A DNA stretch of 64,000 bases from Paramacrobiotus metropolitanus (lineage: Eukaryota; Tardigrada; Eutardigrada; Parachela; Macrobiotidae): positions 186,001 to 250,000 of the forward strand of contig NW_026570249.1 in NCBI RefSeq assembly GCF_019649055.1, read 5' to 3'. Of the stretch, positions 42,501-54,475 are shown piece after piece. Each line of letters starts with the position of its first letter. Position 1 is the stretch's first letter. The notes beneath the pieces are model-generated. The model made no database searches. It was not told where the DNA came from and saw only the letters and a list, made by a program, of their open reading frames with translations. The position numbers and the translations under genes were made by a program.

Positions 42501-44836
42501 GAGATTCAAGCTTTCGGTAACCATATCCCTGGTAGTAATATCCTCGATATCAGTGCGCCTAAAAAAATCGGTAAGTGAACTACAAGCCCTGAACTCAAAA
42601 AGAAATTCCAGATTTTGCTTTGGAAAATTGCCGCAGATTAGCAAATTTCACTACCGAGTTACAACATGAAAATAGTATGTACATATCTGTACCATACTGA
42701 AAAATCGTATGACTTACAGCGCAGATATCCATCCGGCTGCTGAGTTATAAATCCTTTCCGTGGCTTTTCCCGGCAACGGGCCAAGTATCCATGTAAGAAT
42801 CCGTAAAAATCGCATCTGAGCAACAGGTGCTTTTCCAGTGACAGTTTTGTCCATCAAAAGTTGCATCAAGTCAGTATCGTCCGCTACTTGCTGTGCAATT
42901 TCACCAGAGTGGCGACTTATCCGAATTAAAATTGCGAATAGACAATTCACCATCGTACTGTCCATTTCACTGACGTACGTGTGCAGAAGGTAGGAAAACC
43001 GCCGTAAAATGGAAGTCCGTAACAATCCCTGAATTGCAACAAAATTTCTATAGCATTAGTGCAGCTACGTTCAGTTGTACCGTACATGTGTAATTTACCT
43101 TGCAAGCATTTCAAACTTACAAATGCGTAAAAATGGCAACTCCAAACATGTACAATCATGAGCTGAAATCCAATGCGGTATTTCTTAATAATCATGAGAA
43201 TCAATACATTATCGATCTATTTCATTTTATTACTAAAATTACTAATATTTTATTACTAATATTACTAAAATGTGTAGTCACCAAAAAGAAAGCTTTTATA
43301 CAAAAACCTACTGCAACGGTATATATACCTTAATAAGGTCAATTTTGATTAGCTGAGCGTCAGGCAGATCTTTTTCATCGGTATCCTTGTCTGAGGTTGG
43401 CGTTTCGGGTACAAGTTCAAACAGCAAAGGATTTTTGCCCCAGATAAGAACATACTCCGTAAGAAACTGCAAACCGATAATAGTTATGATCGGGAGTCTT
43501 ATACCAAAGCAATTAAAAATCCTGTTAACAGCACTCACTTCATCCGCATCACTAACGAGCAGTGCCCGCAATGCCAGAATGGACGCTGTGACAACCGGCA
43601 AACTCGGACAATCCAGAAGGTAACGCAGCGGTAATACCATTCCTTCTTCGGAAATGCGTTTGAGGATTGATTCGTCTAAGTACTCGTCATATACGGCTGC
43701 CTTCGCCTGCAAACAACATCCTATTACAAAAACTGGAAAATCCATAGGAACAATAAAAAAGTCGCTTAACGATAATAATCTTGTTTTTACTGGTGTATGC
43801 TATGTTTCAGCCAATTCTTAGTACTAAAATGACGCACTTCTATGTTAGAAGCGAAAACACAACCAAATTTATCGTAGTCAAACAGATTGAAACGGTATAC
43901 TTTCCCTAAAGACGTTGGTAATAATTATTGTCAAATATAATTACAGATAACAATAATTTTAATACCAATAAGGAGACGAAAAATAAATCCAGTACGAGTA
44001 CAGCACTAAAACATCATACAACATTTGATAATGCTAAAATAGCAGATTTCAGTTTACCAACTTCACCTTCCGAAAAATAGCTGTCAGAATTCCGAGCGCC
44101 CACAATTTCTGTGACTGCGAGGAACTTTGCAGCAAAATGAGAATCTCGTCCAGAGTATATCCAGGCTTCTGCACAGCCAAAAAAATTCAAATATAATGCC
44201 AACAGCAATAGGAACATCGTTGAAAAACTGATTTTTGTTGTGGGCTACAACGCTAAATGGAGATCTGTACACGTACATCAGGATCCTGTCCGTGATGGTA
44301 AAGTCCCCTGCTGACAGGAATCTGGCTGTCGGGACTGAGAATCTGTCCCTCAGTGTCGAAGCGGGCCTCGAATAATTTTCCCTACAAATGTCCCCCGTAA
44401 ATAACGGGTTGGGATCAAAGCAACACAAACCAAGTACTTTTTCCACGGAGACAGTTTCCGCTGGAGCTTTGGAAGGTTCGTTGAGATTCTTCATCCATTC
44501 CAGCTTCTCCGTCTCGACCGTATGATTAGCTAAACTCGGAGTGGTATTCTTCAAGTCCTGGAGTATATCAGAGATATCCGCAGCAACAGGATGGGATAGA
44601 GTTTCCGGATAAAGCGCACTGTCAACAGCTGGTTTCTGGTTGTGCTCAGGAATAAATGTCTGATGACTGTGATCGGACGCAGCACAAACTGGCTGGTTCG
44701 GTTCCAGTTTGACAACATCGCTCCCAAACTGGTGTTCAGGCTGACTGGGAAGGGAGGGATCCTGTTTTCGTGCGCCCATTTTCCGTTGATAGTACAGACT
44801 CCGCGGACGTCCCTGCGGGGTTGTGGATTGCGACAT
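39544..44836 (-). CDS. RPAP1: RNA polymerase II-associated protein 1
   Basis: Seventeen predicted exons: 44836-44438, 44381-44277, 44168-44058, 43706-43539, 43466-43329, 43028-42718, 42558-42457, 42395-42158, 42077-41910, 41652-41515, 41451-41309, 41220-40969, 40864-40734, 40665-40533, 40474-40309, 40023-39793, 39660-39544 (3051 nt, 1016 aa). RPAP1 is needed for Pol II assembly or import and enhancer-Mediator coupling. Diagnostic: EKLEWMKNL, then the RPAP1 C-domain ARFDTEGQILSPDSQIPVSR, GLYHHGQDPD and KPGYTLDEIL. A helical-repeat body follows (RALLVSDADE, IDLIKGLLRTSILRRFSYLL, AILIRISRHS). It is shorter than the roughly 1390-aa human protein, mainly at the N-terminus. The last join (GAG|GTTGGA) is weak; the protein could instead stop at 39763, nine codons past that donor. 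Confidence 0.9.
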
Positions 44837-45926
44837 TCTCGGTCAACGATTTATTCACAGTTCACGCAGAGCCAATGATCATCGACAGGTAATCCGTAAT
44901 GATCATCGACGGCACATACACACTGCTAGAACCAGAGCATCAAGAGGCGAACAAGGCGATAACATTCCGATTCACAACGTGCGTTGACGGTATCCTGATT
45001 AGTGCTGACAATTGGAAGATTAGTCTGACGTTTTGAGCTCTGAAAATACGAGAAAGCTGACCGCACAGAAAAAAGCATAAGTAAGAGGAAAAACCAAAAT
45101 CTATGAATCCACAAATCTGATCCACCGTCGAAAATGAAAACAGATCGCCAACTCTCTACACTTTACGTAAACGCCTGCCCTGGGGTTTCAAACCGGAAAT
45201 GGACTATCCAACGTCCTTTAACAGTTGCCAGTTATTGTTTTAAAAAGCGCTTTTTGTACTTTGTCCTTTGATGGTGCTGTTTTGGACAAACAGTTTGTTT
45301 TGTTCACTTATCTTTACGTTTGTAAACAGTAAATTTACGTATGTTAGAGACTCCTCAGTGTTGTTCACCGGCGTCACCACTACCAAAACCACAATAATTT
45401 CCAAATGAATGAAAATTACAGTTAGTGACTGTCTGACTGTCAGTTACTGTACTTTTAAAATCGGCATCGCGCCTAAAATCACGCTTTTAATAATTTTTAT
45501 TGGTAATGATATCGTATCAAGTCTGCAGCTGCAGATCCATTTATCAATTTTATGCCTTTGTTGACAATGTTATGCTGGAACAGCCTCTCGCTGTGTTTCG
45601 TTCTAGAAAACTGTTTCGTGTTTACCGTAGGATTGTTCAAAACAACCGCAACCGAAGTCGTTCATGAATCAGGAAACGTTTTTATTCATAATTGCTTAGT
45701 TTTCATATTTTGCTTATCACTTCCAGAGAGAATAATACAAGATTCACACCAACAGCAAACGCGAATGCACTAGCCGAAATGAAGCTGAAACACACTGGCA
45801 AAAAAAGGAACGCGATGGAAATTTCCATTCAGTAAAACGCAGCGCAAAGTATTAAATACCCGGTTATCTCACCCATTAAAACATGAGCCGATCAACAGGG
45901 ATTCACTGGGATCATGTACCATCTAT
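44837..45926. other. Intergenic, RPAP1 upstream and LEA downstream
   Basis: No supported gene. The + strand frame 45552-45773 starts with ATG and is hydrophobic near its N-terminus but has no recognisable domain and I leave it uncalled. Confidence 0.4.
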
Positions 45927-46376
45927 TTACAAATGCTTCCCTTGCAGCGTCGGCGGGGTTTCCGTTTCGAAATCCGCACCATCGGGAGATGTCATCGGTC
46001 GGGATTCGAGATCCTTGGTAATATCAACACCGGTACCCGGCGCAGCCGTAAGGGCGTCCTTGGCGCTGGCCATCGCTCCTGATACGGCATCTTTGGCAGC
46101 TGTGGCAGCGTCGGACACCTTGTCTTTGGCTTGCTCATAAAGGGACTGGCCTTTATCGGCGGCAGCATCCTTCATCTCCCCCGCTTTGGCAGCGGCGGCA
46201 TCCTTCCATTCGCCCATCTTCTCACCGGCAGCGCTGGCCATGTTGCTGGCTTTCTCCTGGACAACGGGCTTCGTTTCCTGGTACTTCGCGGCGGCGGCTT
46301 CTTTCGTATGCTGAGCAGCATTGGCAGCGTCGTCCTTAGCCTGGTCCCACTTCTTCTCAGACTCCGATTTGAACAT
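45927..46376 (-). CDS. LEA-like (group 3 type) hydrophilic stress protein
   Basis: Intronless, 149 aa, ATG at 46376. The frame is open further upstream but contains no ATG there. The protein starts MFKSESEKKWDQAKDD and is dominated by Ala, Lys, Asp and Glu, with no Cys. Degenerate 11-residue-type motifs run through the middle (AAAKAGEMKDAAADKGQ, YEQAKDKVSDAATAAKDAV, ASAKDALTAA). These predict an amphipathic helix that is disordered in water and folds on drying or at membranes. The C-terminus (GTGVDITKDLESRPMTSP and an acidic ETETPP stretch) is not repeat-like. Group 3 LEA proteins protect proteins and membranes in desiccation or osmotic stress. No signal peptide, so cytosolic by default. A heat-shock-like element lies 53-72 bp before the ATG. 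Confidence 0.8.
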   Translation of the reverse strand: MFKSESEKKWDQAKDDAANAAQHTKEAAAAKYQETKPVVQEKASNMASAAGEKMGEWKDAAAAKAGEMKDAAADKGQSLYEQAKDKVSDAATAAKDAVSGAMASAKDALTAAPGTGVDITKDLESRPMTSPDGADFETETPPTLQGKHL

Positions 46377-46428
46377 TTTGAAGGAATAAAAGTGCAGTCG
46401 AATTAACAATCGGAAAATTCCACGTATA

Positions 46429-46448
46429 GAATTTCGTAATTTCAAGAA
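46429..46448 (-). promoter_or_regulatory. Heat-shock-like element upstream of the LEA gene
   Basis: On the minus strand it reads TTCTTGAAATTACGAAATTC: one perfect TTC-nn-GAA pair followed by a partial unit. No TATA box is obvious between it and the ATG, so it may be in the 5' UTR or be chance. Confidence 0.4.
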
Positions 46449-46762
46449 GTCACTTTAGAAAGCTTTGAAAAGATTTGTAATGATTTTGAATCTGCAGTCA
46501 CTCGGTTTCGCAGTTCTTTTTGAAGGCAATCCGAATGGCAAGGAAAATTCCACAGCGGTAGTTTCGTTCGCAAGTGGCTGTTGTCACCCAATAGAAGCGC
46601 GGCTGGTCATGAAATGGGCGTGCAGACAACCGTGACTAATCGCACTGGTAAGCCAGCCACCGGCAGACGGCGGAAGCTGTTTCGACCCGTCGTTTGGAAA
46701 CAGCCGACCGTTCGAGAATTGCGACCGACCTGATGCGATTGTAAAGTGTGCCAACGTTGTCG

Positions 46763-46790
46763 GAAATTTCCGGCTCGCAGTATAAAAAAA
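46763..46790 (+). promoter_or_regulatory. Candidate + strand promoter: GAA-nn-TTC element and TATA box
   Basis: GAAATTTC at 46763-46770 (inverted heat-shock units) is followed by TATAAAAAAA at 46781-46790. No protein-coding gene is visible downstream before the MITE at 46938; it may start a noncoding or short transcript, divergent from the LEA gene. Confidence 0.35.
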
Positions 46791-46935
46791 GACCGCGCAC
46801 TATCAGCATCCGTAGAACGGCAACACATAGGATCAGATTCGGAAGTTCCAGTGGCGGGGAAGAAGCCAGGAGATTCCCCTACGTTGATGTAGTAGAGTTC
46901 CAATTATACATTCCCTGCTACGTTGCATCCACAAA

Positions 46936-47210
46936 TACAAGCCCGTTTTCAAACCTGTAGACCGCTGTAAGCCCGACGCAGTGAATAAGCGCACAGTTAA
47001 AGGCTAGATTTTATCTGTTCTACACTGGATGCATTGGCGTAGAGCACTCAGTCTCATACTTGTCTCTCACTCTCTCTCACACACCCCTCACACCGCAGTG
47101 GCGTTAATGACCAAAACGCCGTGACGTGCCGAAGCACCTTGAATGGCTCAAGCCCACGTTTTTCAAATATCCCGCTTACAGCGGTCTACAGGTTTGAAAA
47201 CGGGCTTGTA
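46936..47210. mobile_element. Short MITE with TA duplication
   Basis: A 271-bp element (46938-47208) with inverted ends of about 35 bp starting CAAGCCCGTTTTCAAACC, almost perfectly complementary, flanked by TA on both sides. Interior is non-coding and includes a CT/CA-rich run (47050-47100). TA flanks suggest Tc1/mariner or a related superfamily. Confidence 0.82.
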
Positions 47211-47649
47211 GAACTGTCATGTTTTGATAAAATTGTCAGTAAAACAACACAACAGTGTTAATAGCAGCGTAACACTATTTAATAGCATAAAGTATTAACC
47301 AACCGAATGGTCAGATCACGTATACTCTTGGTGTTTTGGGTGGAAAATTGGAAATGTTTAGGCCAGATACGGTAATACTGACCACCGTCCACCGACAGCT
47401 TAAGTAATTGCACCGAGCGCGAAGCGCGAGGTGCTGCAATTCGTGATTCTCGCCTGGACTGCAGACTGGCAGTGTGTCATTTTGACGTCACTAACAAACA
47501 GGGAGTTTACAGTGCGCCAACAGGAGAACTACGCATGCGCTGTGTTTCTGGTCGCGTGCTAAAATTTAAGGCGGTAGAGTGACACCGTTGGCCATAGACT
47601 ATAGAGCTATCGCTTAATTTAAGAATACTTCGTACTGTAAGCATTTTTA
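47211..47649. other. Spacer between the MITE and the large element
   Basis: No gene seen. The last five bases, TTTTA (47645-47649), match the five bases just right of the large element (63617-63621). Confidence 0.5.
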
Positions 47650-47825
47650 GTCTCTGTTCGGGGCACACACGGACGTGAGTCTGTGCTCTGATCCAATCCT
47701 GCTGGAGGGTTGGGATCTGAGTTATTCACCTAATTCGGTTCATTTTGTGCACTTGGCGTCTCGTGCTCTCTTCAGCAATTACACGTCCACTCTCGCATGA
47801 AATCCATTGGAAATTTTGGCTGTGG
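47650..47825 (+). repeat. Left terminal inverted repeat of the large element
   Basis: Pairs with 62950-63616 on the minus strand. The outer 85 bp are close to identical apart from the junction of the 476-bp insert; the inner part is about 65-75 percent similar by eye. Confidence 0.75.
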
Positions 47826-50800
47826 AGTCTAAGTTTGTGATCAAACAAGCTAACAAACTCACGTAATCGAAGTTTTTTATTCCGGATCTCCAAATAAAAG
47901 TCATTGCCGACTACCTAATCAAATTTTAAATTGTAAATTCGCATTTTCAGATTAGTTCTTGTCCAAATGTGAGAAACCTTGGTGTGAGCAGCGCAACTTA
48001 TCCAGTGATCCACAAATCTGCATTCACTATTGCACTACTACATATTTTACCTTGACTGTGCTAGAATTTTTCACTGAAAAAAAATCTATACAAGGCAATC
48101 AGGCGGACGATGCATCAGCGCACAGTATTTATAAAGTTAGGCCACGCAATTAAATTTTATCACTGTGGGTTTTTCCAAACCAATTAAACGGACATTGCAG
48201 ATCGCGCCTGCACACTGATCATGGCGGAAGAGAAGAAGAAAGTTGGCGAGACGACCTTTGCTTGAAAACTTAATAAATTGTGGACGTTTTTTGTTGATTC
48301 TAATTTTTCTGATCTGTTCGATATTCGTACTATTGGTGCTTTTAAGCAAGCTTTGAACCGTGTCAAGTTTGTTTGAGGAGTCTGTCTATCTGCGCTCGAA
48401 GTTTTAGTTTTCACTGTTTGGCCAGGTTTAAAATCCCAGCTAGAATGTCACCCTAGCTCCACGATGAATAATTAAAAATAATAATAATAACAAATAAGAA
48501 CGCCAGAAATTACAAAATGGGCTTGAAAACGCAAATATAACTTGCAACCTCCAGTCAATTAAAACTTTTGACGATACTAATGCGTGCACTCGGGTTAAGA
48601 CTTCGATTTTGACTAACATGATTACTAAGGTTTATACTCAGTTATTAACTAAGAACAGCACTCTGGTTAAAGGCTCTTGTTAAAAATACGGGCAGCAGAC
48701 GCTCAAATTTAAACAACCGTTTTGCTTGGCTTTAGCAAATCCCCGTACGAACTGACTCCAATCTTTTTCTGCAAATCTTATGCAAAACTATCACTCAAAT
48801 AAACGTTCGCAACGTAAATGTTTTCAATTCATTTATATTTTTGTTATTTTTTTTTAAAAACACTGAACTTAAAGATTTGGGTGAAAATCTTTTTAGTAAT
48901 ATCTGCGCAGGGGTAGCCGCTTGATATACGTACCGTTCCGCATAAGGGTAAACCCGCATAAGGATAAATCGGCAAAGGACACTTTGGTATATAGTGATTT
49001 TGGCATAGTGAAATTTAGCTTCAATTCTAAATTTTAGAAAACTTGGGAAGTTGGAAAACGTAAGCGATTAAAAAATACATTAAACTAAAGCAAAGCAAAA
49101 AGGCTAATTTTATAATAACCACAAAAAAATATTAGAAAAGCGCAAGAAATGTGCACAAAAACAAGGAAACACAAGTTAACATAAGAAAACATTCTAATGA
49201 GAATATTTAGATTAGGCGTGCACAAAAAAATGACAGTTACATGCCGAAATATCTGTGTGGCGAATCGGCGAAATGTCTTTGTGCCAAATTTATCTCATGC
49301 TAAAGCGTCCGCTTAAAAAGTTTTTTTCATAAAGCATTTTGCAAAAAATAATTATGTGTAGCGCAATATTAACGATTCGTGAAGACAAAAAATTATTTAT
49401 CAAATGATATTTGGTCGTAAAGATAAAAATGTTAGTGTAAGCTTTAACGAGAGTCTTAACGCGAGCACTAATGTTAGTTTTGATCTACGTATGAACCCAA
49501 GTGGTCATGCTAGTTCGAAGCATAGTCTTAACCCTAGTGCTCATAGTAGTGTTCACAAAAGTTTTGAGCCAGCGGAATAATTGCTTATAATGCGTTCCAA
49601 AACTATTTTGACACAAGTTTCATCACATTTAGAAAGCGTTGGTACTCGGCAGTGGAAGTAGCGTATCGCAAACCTCTTTCTCATTTCCAAAAACAGCTAA
49701 AAACATATTTATATGCATCTAATTTACTAAGAAGTGTGGTATGATGCTAAGATAACTTTTTAATCTCAGCTTTTTGCTTTTCAGTAATCCTTATCAACCA
49801 AAATTTATCATTTAGATCTACGCAAATCCAACGTTTCAAGACAGTAGGTTTTAGCAAACGTACAAGGTTAAAAAAACTGCTGTGATAAATGTCAGAAAAA
49901 AATCAGATGTGCAAACAATAAAAAAACCCCTCAGGTTTAAAGTACTTAAATTTAATAATGTCGTACTTTTTTTACGATTACGCCATTTTTATTTTTTAGT
50001 ATTTCTTAGGTTTGGCAAAAAACGACTAAGTAATACAAATAAAAATTTGCAATTCCATTAAATTTAATACTTCGTCACGAAAGTGGTTTGAATGTGTTCT
50101 GGGGTCAAAACAATAGCAAAAATATAATAGTACTAGTAGACCCCGCGCAAATTGAGCGGAATATATTGCATACGGCCACAACAGAATCCTTAATTTAACG
50201 ACTATCAAGATTTACGGGGAAACTATGTAGACTGTAAATTATACACGTTTTTCAATGAGCAGTTAGTTCTCCAACAACCTCATTTTTTAATACATGTAAC
50301 CGGAAACTAAAATAAACGTTAAACTTTCGTATATTGATATGGGGGGACTTTTTTAAGAGACAGTGATCGACAAAGGTAGTGCCATTAATTTTACCTTACT
50401 TTTTTCTGATAAAAAATGTACTGAAATCATTTAAAAGTTAATGTTAACTGTGGACTTTCATATGTTGTAGAATTCTATGCTTCGCTTATAAACCCTAATT
50501 ACCCTATACTTGCCTGAAGGTGTAGCCTGGTGGTACCAAAAATATTGTTTATTTTCCCATGGCTACTGTTTTAAGTTTTTATTTTTGCACTGAGTTATAA
50601 TTTGTCCATGGCTTTGTCTGTGCCGCTCAATTTTCGCGGGCTCTGCTCGTTCTAACTTCTAAGTAAGGCCTCGTCTCGCATTCGAAGCGAATGTGGTTTT
50701 GGTACGGTTGCTCAACCGCACGAGGTGGCTGTACGCAGTGGCCACGCCTACCGATACGGTACGCGAAGCCACCTCGCGAGGTGGAGTTGCTGTATCGCAA

Positions 50801-51096
50801 CAAGATTCGCTTCGAATTCGGGACAAGGCCTAAGTCACCATGCAAACGTATAACAGGCTGCTAGCGACCGTGGAGTGGCTGGCATAATCACTCAATTAAA
50901 CAAGACAGAGCTACGGCTTTCCAGTGTTGTTCCCGTTGTTTTTATTTACCAAATTACGTTTGATGGCTATCTTAAAGATTAACATCTCCACGGTTAGATT
51001 AACAATTTCTGTCACGGGAAAATTTTATTTGGCGTGATCTTTACATCGCTCTGTTTTTTAAATTTTGAGCTGCGTAATATCGGCGTAACTGCAAAA
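47826..51096. other. Gene-poor left arm of the large element
   Basis: About 3.3 kb of AT-rich sequence without a supported gene. It contains loosely repetitive stretches (about 48560-48680 and 49430-49570) rich in CTTAAC/GTTAAG and ACTAA words, and the palindrome at 50665-50830. Confidence 0.5.
50660..50835. mobile_element. Small palindromic MITE
   Basis: The 166-bp segment 50665-50830 folds on itself: GGCCTCGTCTCGCATTCG near the left end and GGCCTTGTCCCGAATTCG from the right, both followed by AAGCGAAT. TAAGT flanks it at 50660-50664 and 50831-50835. GC-richer than its surroundings; non-coding. Confidence 0.65.
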
Positions 51097-52560
51097 ATGT
51101 CAGCAGTGTCCTTTGCAACTGGGCAAGTCGTCTGGGCAAAGCTAAAAGGTATGGCTACATAAGTCTCCTTAAGAAGGTTCGCCATGCTTTCCAATTGACA
51201 ATGCAATGACTACGAAAGATAACGCAGGTTACAACCGCTGGCCGGCGTGCGTGGAAACGCCACCGGAGATCGCCAGAAATCGTGGTGTCTACGTGCAGTT
51301 CTTTGAAACTGATAAACCAGGACAATTTGGTTGGGCTCCTAAATCCGGTAAATTGAAAAGCAGTAAAATGATGCAGCGGCGTAGCGTTCACTGTGATGCA
51401 AAAAACAATCTGTGAACTGCTTGATAGGGGTAAAGCCTTTTACGTTGAACAATCAGTCCCAGAAGGAACTGTCCAACGAGCAACTGCAGAAGTGCGTAAA
51501 GTTCGCAGCATTAAAGATCAACGGGAATGCTGCCGTTCCTACAGCTGCGGCTCCGATTTCACAACGGGGTACCTTTGTTGTTTAACGATTTTTGCATGAT
51601 TCTTCCGCAATATTCTATATACTTCTATAACACTGCATGTCATGATAGTTATTCATTTATCTGCATCAGTGAAATATGATAACTCAAAGTTTTATGTAGT
51701 GGCTGAAACTGTGCAAGCAGAACAGGATCCGGCCTCTGCAAACGAACACGAAGCTCGTTTGGGAAACCCCGTACAGACCCGTGATGCAACCGTTGTCGCA
51801 TCGGAGGTCTCCCAAATTCGAGGTAAAATAAATATTCGAAAAAAAGGCAATTTTGTTAGGGAGTAATAGGTAGTATTTGCAAAGTTAGTTTGTTAGGTAG
51901 TATTTGCAAAGTATCCCTACATTAAGAGAGAATATGCAAGATAAAACACATTTTCATCAAAAATTTCAAGTATTTTGTCAGTCGGAAATCCTCTGAGATT
52001 TCTCTGAAAAATTTTACTATAGGAATACGCCACTGGAATGATACGAGAGCAACGGCCAAAACTTTGATTGATTTGTACTCTGGCTTACAATATACACTCC
52101 CGTCTGCACTAAGGTTTGCATTAAGGTCACCACGTACGTATACACTACGTTAGTCACTTTTTATAACACGTACTACAGCAAGTAAATTTTTTCGGCGAGA
52201 GCTATTGTCACTACAGTCCACATCATAATTTGACTAATGCCACTACAAAAGAATAATTTGACCCTTATTGTGAAACCACACAATCCTAATGACACTTCAA
52301 GTAATCAGTTGACCATTTGCTTAGTGCTAATGCTACTATATCACATGCCTTACATTATCCAGATTTTCAGATTATATTGCCCCGAATGGGATACACCACA
52401 GCCACCAAACCAGAGAAGACCGACCAAAACTAATATTATATTCTGAAAGCCCGTAGTCGAAAACCCGGCCAGATAGTATTCATTTCTTTCAGAAGCTCCT
52501 GCTTCGAAAGCCAAAAAAACTCGCTTGTTAGCAGCAAATGAAGCGAAATTGCAATTGTGA
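51097..52560 (+). CDS. PWWP-domain protein (candidate cargo gene)
   Basis: Five exons: 51097-51148, 51228-51347, 51428-51568, 51700-51822, 52493-52560 (504 nt, 167 aa), all joined in phase 1. PWWP domains bind methylated histone H3 Lys36 and DNA. The product starts MSAVSFATGQVVWAKLKG (strand 1 with the aromatic cage Trp), then YNRWPACVE, where RWPA stands for the PWWP core, then GVYVQFFETDKPGQFGWAPKSG (later strands and another cage Trp) and a helical part LQKCVKFAALKI. The tail is polar and ends with a basic stretch KAKKTRLLAANEAKLQL, perhaps a nuclear signal. Phase-1 alternative 3' exons may exist at about 52365 and 53394. No chromatin-enzyme domain is attached. It lies inside the 16-kb element, 3.4 kb from its left end, so it may travel with it. 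Confidence 0.78.
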
Positions 52561-52686
52561 TTATTATTAGTTATCTTAAACCAAGCGATGTTGCCACGTA
52601 AACCAACGTAAAAAAAGAATTAAAAAATATAAGAGTCCAAGACTCCAAGTGGCTTTCATTACATTGAAATAGTTAAGCCTACCATC

Positions 52687-52748
52687 GCAAAACAAGAGCA
52701 TTGCGCTTCTAACAAGAGCATTGTGCAAAACAAGAGCATTGCGCTTTT
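52687..52748. repeat. Short tandem repeat, three copies
   Basis: Three copies of a unit of about 18-25 bp with the core AACAAGAGCATTGCGC (one copy with T for C). Confidence 0.7.
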
Positions 52749-54055
52749 CCTACAGAAGTACCGGCCAAGCAGACGACGCTAGGATAAAATCATTTTGTAT
52801 TGGACCATCACCATAAAACATGCTAGGTGAGCAGGTGACCAAGCTTTCTGCTAACCAATGCACAGAGCCCGTTAAGGAACCAGTTTCCGAGCATACCACT
52901 CTAAACCTCACCGTCCCATTTAACCCGTTCCCGTCCATCCCTGTCAAATGGCAGGGTGGGGAACATTTTTTCTTTAAGAGCCCGAAACCCAGATAGCTCA
53001 TATTCTTTAGTTTTATTTCACAGTAGAGATGTTGAGCGTCAGTTTAAAAAATCGGACTGTCAAATACAATGTGGCCTGGGCATGCACCCAGTGACCAAAG
53101 GTGACCAAAATCCGGAATTTTGGGTTCGCACAGGTCTTGGTTGCTCAAAAAATTCTCAAAAAATCAGTTTTTTTGACTGAATTATTTCATTCACAAGTGC
53201 CAATTTTCAAGTTGATATTCGCACTCCTTAGTGGCTGACTTTGGTGGGTTAACCTTCCCCAACGCCGTTTTAAATTAAATCACTTTTGCCGTCGATTATC
53301 GCCGTTGCGTGCATGACACACAACCGTCAAACACTACCATTTTCGGGATATATCCACGTAACGTCGAAGTGTTTGTTGTGGGACTGTAGCTATCCAGATT
53401 CTAGATCTTTATTACCACAAAAAATAAAAAAGGTTACACCAACCCGGCATTCCTCTACAGATTCAGCAAAAACCGTTAGCATAATCTGAAAGCCCATATT
53501 CTAGTACCCGGCTAGACGGTCTCAGTTTTTCTAAAAACTCCATCAAACAGATCCTTTCAAACAAACAAATTCTTTCGGCAAACCTCAACCACCGAAGTAT
53601 CTCCATACTTTATTAAAGTGCATCAGTACTTAACTGAAATATAGAATTTAAGTAGCTATGTTGGTAATTAAAAAATTCAATTAAAAATTAAGGACCTTTC
53701 AAACTTTACAAAATACACTACCGAATACATTATTAACATTTCTTAAAAACTACCTTTTTTGAAATTTATCATGCCGGTCGACGGAGAACGATCTTGCGTT
53801 AGCCATAAAAGCATTGTGCTTATCGATAACGGTAAATTAACGGTAACGTTCGCAATACAGTAAAACTTTAAAAAAATTAAGTTAACTGCGAATAAAACAT
53901 TAACGTAACTGCGACTAAAACATTAAATTAACGTGACTTACTACTTAACCTGGGCCAGCTCTCTTGCCACGTAATCCAAGCAACACCAAAAAATAACGAA
54001 AAAGTTCTTATTAGAACATTTCCGTCGGTTCTGACCAATCTTTTCTGTTCTAGTG

Positions 54056-54475
54056 ACCGAACAACCACTACCGTCTAGCACACAGAGTCCGCTAGGTAAA
54101 CAAATAACCGAACTACCGTTACTGTCCTGTACACAGATTCCGCAAGGTAAATGAGTGACTGAGCTGCCACTACTGTCCGGTGCACAATGTCAGCTTGGTT
54201 GACGAGCAACCCAACTACCACTACTGTCGAATATTGTCTGCTAGGTGAACGAAAAACCGAACTACCACTCTGGCCAGTACTACCACTCTGTCCAGAGCCC
54301 ATTAGGTGAAGTAGAGACCGAGCTACCGTTACGAGTACTGTCCGTGCACGGTGCCTGATAGCAAGCCCGTTAAGTGAGCGGATGACCAAGCTGCCACTTC
54401 TGACCTGAAACACACCAGACACATCTGCTCCAATGAAACGAGCCAGTGACTGATATAGTCACCGAACTAGTGGTA
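54056..54475. repeat. 51-bp minisatellite
   Basis: Seven or eight degenerate units, the first three exactly 51 bp apart, each carrying CCGAACTACCACTACTGTCC and then CACAGAGTCCGCTAGGTAAA. Because 51 is divisible by three, one minus-strand frame (54422-54075) remains open through much of it, giving a 17-residue periodic product. I regard that as a by-product, not a gene. Confidence 0.8.

Noticed and set aside
46377-46445. An N-terminal Arg-rich extension of the LEA protein resembling a mitochondrial presequence
   Set aside because: The open frame upstream begins with TTG; no ATG exists in it, and it overlaps the likely 5' UTR.
54075-54422. A 115-codon minus-strand frame with 17-residue period
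   Set aside because: Explained by a 51-bp minisatellite whose unit is a multiple of three.
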